From Neoarius graeffei (taxonomy: Eukaryota; Chordata; Actinopteri; Siluriformes; Ariidae): a DNA stretch of 64,000 nt. This document shows, piece after piece, positions 55,321-64,000 of this stretch. The notes beneath the pieces are model-generated. The model was given only the letters and a program-made list of their open reading frames with translations. It was not told the origin of the DNA and ran no database searches. Every line of letters starts with the position of its first letter. Positions within the stretch are counted from its first letter, which is position 1. The DNA lies in assembly GCF_027579695.1 (NCBI RefSeq), contig NC_083590.1:17466446-17530445 (forward strand), read 5' to 3'. Both the position numbers and the translations under genes were made by a program.

Positions 55321-57620
55321 CTACAGAGTGCAGTTGGAATCCAGGGATCTCCTGCACTTGGCCACGCTCAGATAGGTCTCCACTTTGTGCATGTCCTTCT
55401 TGAAGCAGGACAGCAGACGGAAGCTCTTCCTCAGGTTTCCTTCGCTCAAGGTCTGGTAGAAATCCTCGAAGGGCGGAGCCAGAGAGTCGTTCTCATCCAG
55501 GCCGGTTTGTCCATCCAGGCATCCCTATTGAGCGAGTGATTGAGTGAGAGAGACTCAAACCAGTGCTCGAAACTTTTATTACTTTAAGGTTGATATAATT
55601 TTACTGCCGTGTCAATAAACAAATGCTACATCAAACAACATTGTCATAACATGCTGTTATAGGAAAATAATCAACCAACAAGTCACTCAAACAAATTACA
55701 TCTGATGGAAATGGAATAAAATCTGTGTTAGTGAAATTTATTAAACATTGGACTCTAAATGCAGTTACTACCTCGATAAGCACGCCGATGCCCATTTTCA
55801 GGTCAGCCAGCTTCTCTGAGATGTGGTTAGGGTTGCCGAGGTTCTTACTCGGGAACTCCCACGACTCGATCAGACGGTAGGAGGTGTGCAGCAGTTTCAG
55901 CACCTTGTAAAAAAACAAACAAACAACATACTCATTTAAAGTTTATAGACTTTAAATGCAAAGCAGTATTCTGTCTCACTGATGCATATGTTTGCTTATA
56001 AACAATCAGTGTGAGACTAGAACATTAATTACAAGGCAAACAAGGAAAATTACTTCCTTATAAACATTACTACACTTCATTATATACTGCACGATTCTAA
56101 ACTTAAAGGAGCCATTTGTGATTTTTAGAACTAGCCTCTAATTATAATAATTAATTATACGAACACTAATGAATTTCAGATGGTTAGGCCATGTGGAAAG
56201 AATGGAACATAATCGCCTATCTAGGCAGCTACTCTACTCTCAGCTGTCTGAGGGAAACGTGACTGAGGAAAGCCTCAGCTTAGGTTTAAAGACACTGTAA
56301 AGAGGAACTTGAAACGTAGGAACATTGACCCGCACTTGTGGAACATATTTGCCAACAACAGACAAAAGTGGAGGACTTTGATTTGTCCCTGATGCCACAT
56401 GAAACAGTCATCGTCGTTATCGACGGACTGCAAAAGAAGAAAAGAAACTTAAAGGAGCAGTTTGTGATTTTTAGAGGTATGAAAACATCAACAAGCCTTA
56501 TACTGTTTTTTTTTTCCCTCATCGACCTAACCACTTTGACTAGAACTTTGGAAAAAATCTTCAAAGCTGACCAGTTTGGTTTTGGCTGGCGGTGGAACTT
56601 TTTTTTTCAGGGCCAGAAAAATGTAAACAGAAGCTTTAAACAAAGACGCCTTGCATTGCATGGCTACTCTTTTGGTTGTCCGTTTTGGGGAATGTTTAAA
56701 GGTTGAAGAAAGGGTTCACTGGATAGTTAAAATTAAAGAATCCTTAGAGAACCCTTTCTTCTGCATCCTTGAAACGATATAATGGTTATGAGTATTGAAG
56801 CACTTTTAAATATTACATATTGCACCTTTAAATAATTTGTGTCACAGGTAATAAGCAATAAATCACCTATTACATTAATAAACTACATGTCTGACTGTTT
56901 GTCTATACCTGTTCATTAATATAATATGATATTGAATGCAGTATAAAGAAAATGCATGTTTCCTGAAACAGTTTTGTGACTTACCGAGCTTTTCTGGGTC
57001 TCGTCTTTGCCTGCCGGAGCTTCGATGGAATCCGAGTTGCAGAAAGACAGGGGGAAAATCTTGCTCAGCTGTTTGCGTTCTTCAGGTAACAGAGCCTCCT
57101 CCTTTATATTTGTAACACGACAAGCAAATTAGCAAGTGGACAAAGCAGACTTCAATACATGAACACAATTAATATAAATGGGGTCAGCTTACAAAGTCAT
57201 CCATCATCTTGGCAGCCAGCTGATGAAGGTGTTGCACACGGATGACCGCATTGTTGAAGAGTCGCTGGGTCTCGAATGTTGCACCTTGACTAAAGAACAA
57301 ACTCGCCACCACCACTGAGAGCAACAACAACACTGTAAAAAAAGAACAGATTAGCGTACATTACAGGATGAGTTTATGGAGTGTTTAAGGAATAAAGCAC
57401 AAAATCAGTGTTTTCCTTTCAAATATACCACTTTATGTCCAGGACATGTGCCATAATGAGTGAAAGCTATCCCACTAAGTCATTCTGAAGAAACTCCAAG
57501 CTACTCCTTATCTCAGAAACAGGAATACCTGTAGTTCAGTGACACATTAAGATCCTTATTTCCTCACTGAAATGCCACAGTCGGAATGCAACACCAGATT
57601 AAAGCCTTACCTTGAGCCAT
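55321..57620 (-). CDS. gh1: Growth hormone (somatotropin), five exons
   Basis: Exons on minus: 57620-57611, 57332-57193, 57101-56985, 55903-55772, 55524-55321 (603 nt, 200 residues). All introns have GT/AG borders and frame is kept. Signal peptide 1-22 ([20 protein letters not shown]); mature chain 178 residues from [11 protein letters not shown]. Cys71-Cys173 and Cys190-Cys198 form the two family disulphides; Cys135 (GCLDG) is an extra unpaired cysteine known from carp-like and catfish hormones. Sequons NDS (145) and NCT (197) are present. Exon 4 reads [19 protein letters not shown], lacking the roughly 10 residues carp-type hormones have there, a catfish feature. The product is a secreted pituitary four-helix cytokine acting on the growth hormone receptor. 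The five-exon layout agrees with carp and catfish genes. No lesion is seen. Confidence 0.98.
56107..56827. mobile_element. piggyBac-like MITE(s) in gh1 intron 3
   Basis: TTAA bounds the region (56103-56106, 56828-56831). The left terminus AGGAGCCATTTGTGATTTTT and the right terminus on minus AGGTGCAATATGTAATATTT are similar. The left terminal 27 bp is repeated in direct orientation at about 56452, flanking a LINE fragment, so either two copies or a duplication is present. Confidence 0.6.
56160..56450 (+). mobile_element. LINE reverse transcriptase C-terminal fragment in gh1 intron 3
   Basis: The plus frame reads [40 protein letters not shown], then with stops toward a TDKSGGL-like end; the R-x-LGHV-RM-x-x-NRL pattern is the C-terminal tail of non-LTR reverse transcriptases. 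Stops and frameshifts make it inactive. It is antisense to gh1. Confidence 0.7.
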
Positions 57621-57702
57621 TTTGCCAAATCTCTCTGAAGAAACTTCTCAGATCTCGCTGAAGTCTCAGTGAATGATTTTGCCTGTTGCTCTGCTGGCAT
57701 GA

Positions 57703-57710
57703 TTTTTATA
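57703..57710 (-). promoter_or_regulatory. gh1: gh1 TATA box
   Basis: TTTTTATA on plus reads TATAAAAA on minus, 83 bp upstream of the ATG. Allowing about 25-30 bp to the transcription start leaves a 5' UTR of about 50-60 nt, as in other fish growth hormone genes. Confidence 0.8.
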
Positions 57711-57725
57711 CCTGAACTAAATATG

Positions 57726-57804
57726 TTTAATGCATCAACATGAGAAACCTCACACCTTCAACAGTAACATCCAGGTGGATTTCTATGAATTTGTGAATGA
57801 ATAG
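57726..57804 (-). promoter_or_regulatory. gh1: Candidate Pit-1 (Pou1f1) sites upstream of gh1
   Basis: On the minus strand ACTATTCAT (57798-57806) fits the TATNCAT core, and TTAATGCAT (plus 57727-57735) and AAATTCAT (minus 57785-57792) are near matches. They lie 15-95 bp upstream of the TATA box, where Pit-1 sites occur in other growth hormone promoters. This is motif evidence only. Confidence 0.45.
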
Positions 57805-57809
57805 TTATA

Positions 57810-58085
57810 TGTTATTACGCTTTCAGGTGTTTTTGCATTTGGTTTTTTTTCCATGACTTCAGGAGGAATGAAGCTGCCACTGGTACAACTGTTTTTGTCT
57901 TTGGACACCCAACAGGGCAACCATTAGACCACTGAAGTACTCAGGGAAAACTAATGTTTCACAGACGCACTCATCATTTTTGCAATCTGGTAACTTTATA
58001 AACACACATTTGTACTGTATGTGTAACTTTCATTCAGGAATTAGAAAACATTATAATTGTTTAAATGTTTTTAAGCAAAGTCCCA
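57810..58085. other. gh1 upstream flank, no further element seen
   Basis: Unique sequence between the candidate Pit-1 sites and the next SINE, possibly part of the gh1 control region; no repeat is recognised. Confidence 0.4.
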
Positions 58086-58447
58086 TCTATCCATCCATTA
58101 TCTGTAGCCACTTATCCTGTCCTACAGGGTCGTAGGCAAGCTGGAGCCTATCCCAGCTGACTACGGGCGAAAGGCGGGGTACACCCTGGACAAGTCGCCA
58201 GGTCATCACATAGACACAGACAACCATTCACACTCACATTCACACCTATGGTCAATTTAGAGTCACCAGTTAACCTAACCTGCATGTCTTTGGACTGTGG
58301 GGGAAACCGGAGCACCCGGAGGAAACCCACGCGGACATGGGGAGAACATGCAAACTCCGCACAGAAGGGTCCTCATCGGCCGCTGGGCTCGAACCCAGGA
58401 CCTTCTTGCTGTGAGGCAACAGTGCTAACCACTACACCACTGTGCCA
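58086..58447 (-). mobile_element. V-domain tRNA SINE, type A (GGATGG tail)
   Basis: Full-length minus copy, tail CCATCCATTATCTGTAGCC at left, head GGCACAGTGGTGTAGTGG at right. A short internal deletion relative to other copies removes the CAGGGCTGACA region near 58209. No clean target duplication. Confidence 0.92.
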
Positions 58448-58468
58448 TTAATGTATTAAGTTGTTATA

Positions 58469-58981
58469 CAGGGCGTTTCAAAAAAATTTGATATTAATTG
58501 AGATGTAAATATCCCAGTAACCACATAGTCTAGGCAAATGAAACTGAACAGGCTTAATGTTGAGCAATATAAGATTTATTCCTCAAACTTTGAATGAGAA
58601 ATTCAAAGGTATGCGGATTCCATGAATGTTTTCACAAATTTTCAATACCACCTGAGACACAGACACACAGGCAGCCTTCCTCTTTGAGCTTTTTGTCCCA
58701 TGTCCAAATCTGCATTGCAGTTGGTGCATTTTTAGAGAATTCTCTTATAAATGCACACTGCAGTCTTGTTTGACTGTGTTCGAGCGCACTCTAACACACA
58801 CACAATGCCTTTTCTTTTCCACTGAATGGCATTTCTATACCTAAAAAGATAAAAACAAAAAACATTAAACATAAAATTTTGACCTGTTTCCACACATGCT
58901 GTTAAAATTTGAAGTCAATTGAATGAGAATTGGCAAAGTTATTAGATTGTGAAATTATATAAAATTTTCTGAAACACCCTG
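58469..58981. mobile_element. mariner-like MITE with TA target sites
   Basis: The left terminus CAGGGCGTTTCAAAAAAATTT and right terminus CAGGGTGTTTCAGAAAATTT (minus) are inverted, with TA on both sides (58467-58468, 58982-58983). 513 bp, no coding capacity. Confidence 0.88.
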
Positions 58982-59110
58982 TACAATGATATTCATTGTC
59001 CTAAAGTAGTATAGTTGTAAATCACTATAAATATATTACTGTCATGAAAACAATGAAATATATGAAATATTGCTTCAGTTAAAAAACATTAATAAAAAAT
59101 TTACTTGTTC

Positions 59111-59314
59111 TTGTGGTTAACACTGTCACCTCACAGCAAGAAGGTTCTGGGTTCGAGCCCAGTGGCCGACTAGGGCCTTTCTGTGTGGAGTTTGCATGTT
59201 CTCCCTGTGTCTGTGTGGGTTTCCTCTGGGTGCTCCGGTTTCCCCCACAGTCCAAAGACATGCAGGTTCAGCTAATTGGTGGCTCTAAATTGACCATAGG
59301 TGTGAATGTGAGTA
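59111..59314 (+). mobile_element. V-domain SINE, 3'-truncated
   Basis: Head and V domain are present to GTGTGAATGTGAG, then the sequence switches at a TA to a Tc1-like fragment. The first about 18 bp of the head are also lacking. Confidence 0.88.
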
Positions 59315-60179
59315 TACACCTTTGTAAAATGAATAGAAAATATAGTCAAGACATTTTTCTGGCCATTTTGAGCATTTAATCGACCCCACAAATGTGATGC
59401 TCCAGAAACTCAATCTGCTCAAAGGAAGGTCAGTTTTATAGCTTCTCTAAAGAGCTAAACTGATTTCAGCTGTGCTAACATGATTGTACAAGGGTTTTCT
59501 AATCATCCATTAGCCTTCTGAGGCAATGAGCAAACACATTGTACCATTAGAACACTGGAGTGATAGTTGCTGGAAATGGGCCTCTGTAGATATTGTACCT
59601 ATACTGTACCTATGTAGATATTGCACCAAAAACCAGACATTTGCAGCTAGAATAGTCATTTACCACATTAGCAATGTCTCATCTCATCTCATTATCTCTA
59701 GCCACTTTATCCTGTTCTACAGGGTCGCAGGCAAGCTGGAGCCTATCCCAGCTGACTACGGGCGAAAGGCAGGGTACACCCTGGACAAGTCGCCAGGTCA
59801 TCACAGGGCTGACACATAGACACAGACAACCATTCACACTCACATTCACACCTACGGTCAATTTAGAGTCACCAGTTAACCCAACCTGCATGTCCTTGGA
59901 CTGTGGGGGAAACCGGAGCACCCGGAGGAAACCCACGCGGACACGGGGAGAACATGCAAACTCCACACAGAAAGGCCCTCACCGGCCCTGGGGCTCAAAC
60001 CCAGGACGTTCTTGCTGTGAGGCGACAGCACTAACCACTACACCACCGTGCCGCCCCACATTAGCAATGTATAGAGTGGATTTCTGATTAGTTTAAAGTG
60101 ATCTTCATTGAAAAGAACAGTGCTTTTCTTTCAAAAATAAGGAAATTTCAAAGTGACCCCAAACTTTTGAACGGTAGTG
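59315..60179. mobile_element. Tc1-like 3' fragment, split by a SINE
   Basis: The right terminus AAACTTTTGAACGGTAGTG is followed by TA. The body (GCCATTTTGAGC, AACACTGGAGTGATAGTTGC, CCAGACATTTGCAGCTAG) is a common fish Tc1-derived dispersed sequence. No transposase frame. Confidence 0.75.
59678..60055 (-). mobile_element. V-domain tRNA SINE, type A, with 15-bp target duplication
   Basis: CCACATTAGCAATGT lies at 59663-59677 and 60056-60070. Full-length minus copy; the tail CTCATCTCATCTCATTATCTC lies at left. Confidence 0.96.
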
Positions 60180-60189
60180 TACATCATGA

Positions 60190-60290
60190 CATAAAATCCC
60201 AGTTAAGTCCAATTCAGTTCTACTTTGTAACACTACAAGATGTGGAAAAGTTTAGGGGATGAATACTTATGCAAGGCACTGGAGCATCAA
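60190..60290. mobile_element. Short Tc1-like terminal fragment
   Basis: CTTTGTAACACTACAAGATG followed by GATGAATACTTATGCAAGGC resembles a Tc1 terminal repeat ending (CAAGGCACTG). Only one end is present. Confidence 0.6.
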
Positions 60291-60404
60291 ATAAATGTAG
60301 CAACCTGTAACAAATACATGTATACAGGTGTTTTCAGCTTGAACCATGAGAACACTTTCCATCATGCAGCTTGAAATGGTGTCACCGAAAGGTTAGTTGA
60401 TGAA

Positions 60405-60408
<4 letters not shown>

Positions 60409-60459
<51 letters not shown>
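60409..60459. repeat. (CA)n microsatellite
   Basis: About 25 CA units. Confidence 0.97.
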
Positions 60460-60462
<3 letters not shown>

Positions 60463-60734
60463 ACCGTGGTGGAACAAGAAGGATTTCCTAATCGAGGTGT
60501 GATGGCAGTTCCTGTGTAATATTCAGTGTTGAGAGACAGTAAACATGGCAGGGTGATATTATTGGGATTAATCCTTCAAGGGAAAAACAAAATCTGATCT
60601 GTTTTCCTGATTCAGCTATGTTACACCATGTGCAGTACTGAGTCACTTGCTTTGGATATTAGTTATTCCACACTGATCTGAAACCAGCTCTTACTTTCTA
60701 ATGTACTAAATACTGTACAAAAACTGGCTGTTAA

Positions 60735-61527
60735 AGGTAGACGGCCTTTCAGATTTTTCATGTCTAGGTCATAAAAAGAATTTTCCCCGACACCCAATTA
60801 TGTTTATTTAGTGACCAAAAGCTACTGAACTGGAATCACAGACTTCCAATTTTATTAGTTTTTTTTTTAATAGAACAATTAATGAATTTACCTCCACGTG
60901 GCCCTAAATTCTCTGCTATTTTTTCCTGCTTCACCATGACCCAATACAAGATACTATGTCATGCATCACGTGGTGGGCTTTCCCCGTTCGTGCAAGGCAT
61001 TGTGGGATACAAATTTGAAACAGGAGAGAAAAATGGAGGACATAAGTATGCGAATGAAATGTGAAAGACCGACAACAGTAACAGAAAGCGAGAAGAAAAG
61101 GCGTTATGTTATATACGAAGGAAAGGAAACACAGGACCAAACTAATAAATATGGGCGCTCAGCAAGCACCTCGGTGTGATCAGCTGTTCGTTTAGCAACA
61201 GAATGATGGAACTGTCAGTGCACGCTCAAAGGTAAACCTGTAGATGGCAGTAATGCAACACTGTGGATGCCAGCTGCTGTAAAACCCAAAAGAAGAAGAA
61301 GGTAAACCTGCGCATGCGCGACGGACTTCCTCTGTCTGCTTGACTGTGCGAAGTGAGCGATTTCATGCACATTATTTGCTTTAATCCCTTCAAATTAAAT
61401 AACTTCCCAGCCACAGAATGGCCTGATATTTTGTGAGATATTACAGAAATAAACATATATCACAATGACCACATTTCAGAGGGAACTAAATTTTACTGAT
61501 TTTATGAAATTGAAAGGCCGTTGAGCT
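60735..61527. mobile_element. piggyBac-like MITE with TTAA target sites
   Basis: TTAA flanks both ends (60731-60734, 61528-61531). The termini AGGTAGACGGCCTTTCA and AGCTCAACGGCCTTTCA (right, minus) are inverted. Inside, 61213-61300 contains another short repeat (GTAGATGGCAGTAATGCAAC, CCCAAAAGAAGAAGAAGG), probably a 5'-truncated retro-insert with an AAG tail. No transposase. Confidence 0.75.
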
Positions 61528-61531
61528 TTAA

Positions 61532-61667
61532 TATTTTTATCCACATTATTATATTTAATTTATTCTATGCATTATTATATATTTGTCATTAATTTATTTA
61601 TATTCATTTATATGCACAGCTTTCATGTAAATAAGTGTCAGCTTTTGAAACCCTGTGCCTAAAGAAG

Positions 61668-61717
<50 letters not shown>

Positions 61718-61943
61718 GACTTGGGTCAAGAATGGTTTCTCCAATATCTTAAAAAATGTAAGAAAATAATAAATTAAATTTCATAGTTTTGTTGTTGACA
61801 GAATAATAGGTGCTCTTTTCCAAAACCATGACCATTAATATCGGGTTTTTCTCCCTTTGTTGTTACAGTATAATATGCTCCACTCTTCTCTTCTCTTCTC
61901 TTCTGGGGAGACTTTCCACTAGATTTTGGGGTGTGGCTGAGGG
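61532..61943. other. AT-rich spacer with (ATT)n tract
   Basis: ATT microsatellite at 61672-61719 and TCTTC units at 61884-61902. No gene. Confidence 0.5.
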
Positions 61944-62312
61944 GATTTGTGTTCATTTAGTTCAGCTAGAAGAGCGTTAGTGAGATCAGGTCCTGATGTT
62001 GGGGTGTTCCAGGATGCTCCAGTTCCAGTTCATCCCAAAGGTGTTCAGATGGGGTTGAGTTCAGTCAGAGCTCTGTGCAGGACACTCGAGTTCTTCCACT
62101 CCAACCTTCACACACCATGTCTTCATGGAGCTCACTTTGTGCACAGGAGCATCGTCATTCATGCTGGAACATGTTTGGGCTTCTTAGGTCCAGTGAAGAG
62201 AAAGTTTAATGCTACAGCACACAGAAACTTTTTTTTTTTTGGCAACAGTTTGGGGAAGAACCACATATGTATGTGATGGTCAGGTGTCCACAAACTTTTG
62301 ACCAAATAGTCT
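61944..62312. mobile_element. Tc1-like MITE fragment (same family as 32826-33420)
   Basis: Shares GCTCCAG-TCATCCCAAA, CACCATGTCTTCATGGAG and GAGCCT/GGGCTTCTTAG blocks with the split copy at 32826. The right end is CACAAACTTTTGACCAAATA. The TCTTCATG site here is uninterrupted and shows the empty target of the hAT MITE in the other copy. Confidence 0.75.
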
Positions 62313-62315
62313 ATT

Positions 62316-63345
62316 TACACGTTTTACAGTAATAAAGAAATAGTTCATTAAATGTGTGCTATTAGTGATCATATATTTGTGGAAAAGTTTATTTTATGAT
62401 ATTCTTTCTCAGTTTGGACACATTGTTAGAGGTGGCTGATTTAGTGGCTTTTAAATAATAAGAAATGGTTCTAATAAATCCTTTGCATCATGTTTATTGA
62501 TTAACAGCACACGGTTTAACTCAGTATTTAAAGGCTGAAAAAAATTGTAGCTTCTAAAACATTATGGTACTCAGAAAATGATGCAAACATGGAAGCAGTT
62601 TCTCAACAATAATACACTTTTTCTTTTTTTTCCATACTTGAAACACAATTCAATCAAAAAGGTTAATTCCTCAAGCTGAGTAAATACCATATTACCCTGA
62701 CTACAGTATGATGATATTAGTATACTAACAAATAAATTTATGAAGCAATAAATTTAATAAATACGCACTCAGTGAATGGAGTTGGTGTAGTAATGGTTAT
62801 TGTCCAGCAGAGGGAACAATAGAGCTGCTGTTCAATACTGCACACCAACTGTATCAATCACAATTAACTATAATTAAACATGTTATTGTTTCTTTACTTT
62901 TGAACCATATTTACACACTGATCATAGAGCTTATAATGACACCACCAGGGTGGGAAGAGGCTGAGTAGGAAGGTAATAGACAGAAAAACTTTATTTAAAA
63001 TCCAGAATTGTGTTCTACAAAAGGCACAACAACCATAAGGCAAAGGAAATACAGTAACAATCATATCAACCACTCAAATATTGGGATAGTTCAGTAGAGT
63101 TATTGGACATTTTGTAATTTTAATGGTTTGATTTTATCCACAAATTAATCTTTGCCTCACTAATAAGCATCACTGAGTCAGTGAATACCAAGAAAAGCCT
63201 CAACAAAGCTAAATATATTTCAAAATATACCACTGTTAAATTTCATGGAATGTTCCAGAAATACAGCTTGGAGCTCCTACATGCATTTCAAGGGGCTTAA
63301 ACCATTCATAGGAGCATTTACACAAGGAAATTTGGTATCCTACTT
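62316..63345. other. Intergenic DNA, no gene seen
   Basis: AT-rich unique sequence; no exon or repeat end recognised. Confidence 0.45.
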
Positions 63346-63716
63346 CTCATCATCTCATTATCTCTAGCCGCTTTATCCTTCTACAGGGTCGCAGGCAAGC
63401 TGGAGCCTATCCCAGCTGACTACGGGCGAAAGGCGGGGTACACCCTGGACAAGTCGCCAGGTCATCACAGGGCTGACACATAGACACAGACAACCATTCA
63501 CACTCACATTCACACCTACGGTCAATTTAGAGTCACCAGTTAACCTATCCTGCATGTCTTTGGACTGTGGGGGAAACCGGAGCACCCGGAGGAAACCCAC
63601 ACAGACACGGGGAGAACATGCAAACTCCACACAGAAAGGCCCTTGTCAGACGCTGGGCTTGAACCCAGGACCTTCTTGCTGTGAGGTGACAGTGCTAACC
63701 ACTACACCACTGTGGG
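63346..63716 (-). mobile_element. V-domain tRNA SINE, type A
   Basis: Full-length minus copy, tail CATCATCTCATTATCTCTAG at left, head region CCACTACACCACTGTGGGAC at right. No clear target duplication. It is followed at about 63729 by TTAGGGCCTGAGCACCGTTC, the start of another dispersed repeat cut by the window end. Confidence 0.93.
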
Positions 63717-63799
63717 ACCCCAAGTTTAATTAGGGCCTGAGCACCGTTCGGTGTGAAGACTCTATTGTTTTTTGAAGTTTTTTTTTTTCTGTCACGCTT

Positions 63800-63801
63800 G
63801 G

Positions 63802-63837
<36 letters not shown>

Positions 63838-63870
63838 TGACAAACAGACACACACACACACACACACACT
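63800..63870. repeat. CT and CA microsatellites
   Basis: TCTC run at 63800-63836 and ACAC run at 63848-63870, inside the repeat that begins near 63729. Confidence 0.95.
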
Positions 63871-64000
63871 AATAGTGACCTGCCATCATTGTGCATTCTG
63901 TTGCAGACATATGAAAACTCTGAATGTACACACACACACACCCTGCAGACACAAGAAAGCTAAGATGACTTAAGAATACAGCGTGAGATGGAGATAAGGA

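Noticed and set aside
59679-59966. Recurrent 80-95 residue protein seen also near 25852, 37835, 41639, 46247, 58148 and 63373
   Set aside because: It is the translation of the same SINE in each case.

Overview
This window is nuclear DNA of a bony fish, very probably a catfish (Siluriformes). The main evidence is a complete growth hormone gene at 55321-57620 on the minus strand. It encodes 200 residues (178 mature) and lacks the roughly 10-residue stretch after the SWEFPS motif that carp-type hormones have; a 178-residue mature hormone with that gap is what I know from catfishes. The repeat content (V-domain tRNA SINEs, many Tc1-like elements, hAT, piggyBac-like and ISL2EU-like DNA transposons, CA and TA microsatellites) also fits a teleost.

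Two host genes are clear, both in the right-hand 40%. lrp12 (plus strand, seven coding exons, 39214-50410, 817 residues) is a single-pass receptor with two CUB and five LDL-receptor class A domains. gh1 (minus strand, five exons) lies tail to tail with it. Their polyadenylation signals, at 51337 (lrp12) and 54822 (gh1), are about 3.5 kb apart, and that gap is filled by a three-level stack of mobile elements. I cannot confirm that this adjacency is ancestral.

The left 39 kb holds no host gene that I recognise. It is the upstream flank of lrp12: tandem arrays (35-bp array 4861-5390; about 30-63-bp array 6060-7790; CTGT arrays 11740-12540), unique stretches rich in TAAT-type motifs that could be conserved noncoding elements (8210-8560, 11380-11740, 15840-16080, 23740-23960), and many mobile elements. 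These include a Tc1 element (9389-11032), a hAT element inside a MITE (12551-15262), a second hAT (18770-20296), a fold-back Tc1 (21001-22612), a SINE-containing hAT fragment (24600-26590), a Tc1 remnant split by an internally deleted ISL2EU-like element (28357-31577), an RTE-like LINE 3' end (32240-32790), and a SINE split by a palindromic MITE (36831-37620).

The right part (39-58 kb) is genic. Its introns carry SINEs and MITEs, most with visible target-site duplications. The last 6 kb (58-64 kb) is upstream flank of gh1 with mariner-like, Tc1-like and piggyBac-like remnants and four more SINE copies.

The strongest second-look items are: one intact Tc1 transposase with Sleeping Beauty-like catalytic spacing; a perfect 68-bp-arm palindrome inside an ISL2EU-like deletion derivative that keeps both first exons; one SINE head joined to three different 3' tails, one of which matches the end of a LINE in this window; and two hAT MITEs sharing one terminal motif. 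No RNA gene, CRISPR array or prokaryotic-type operon is present.
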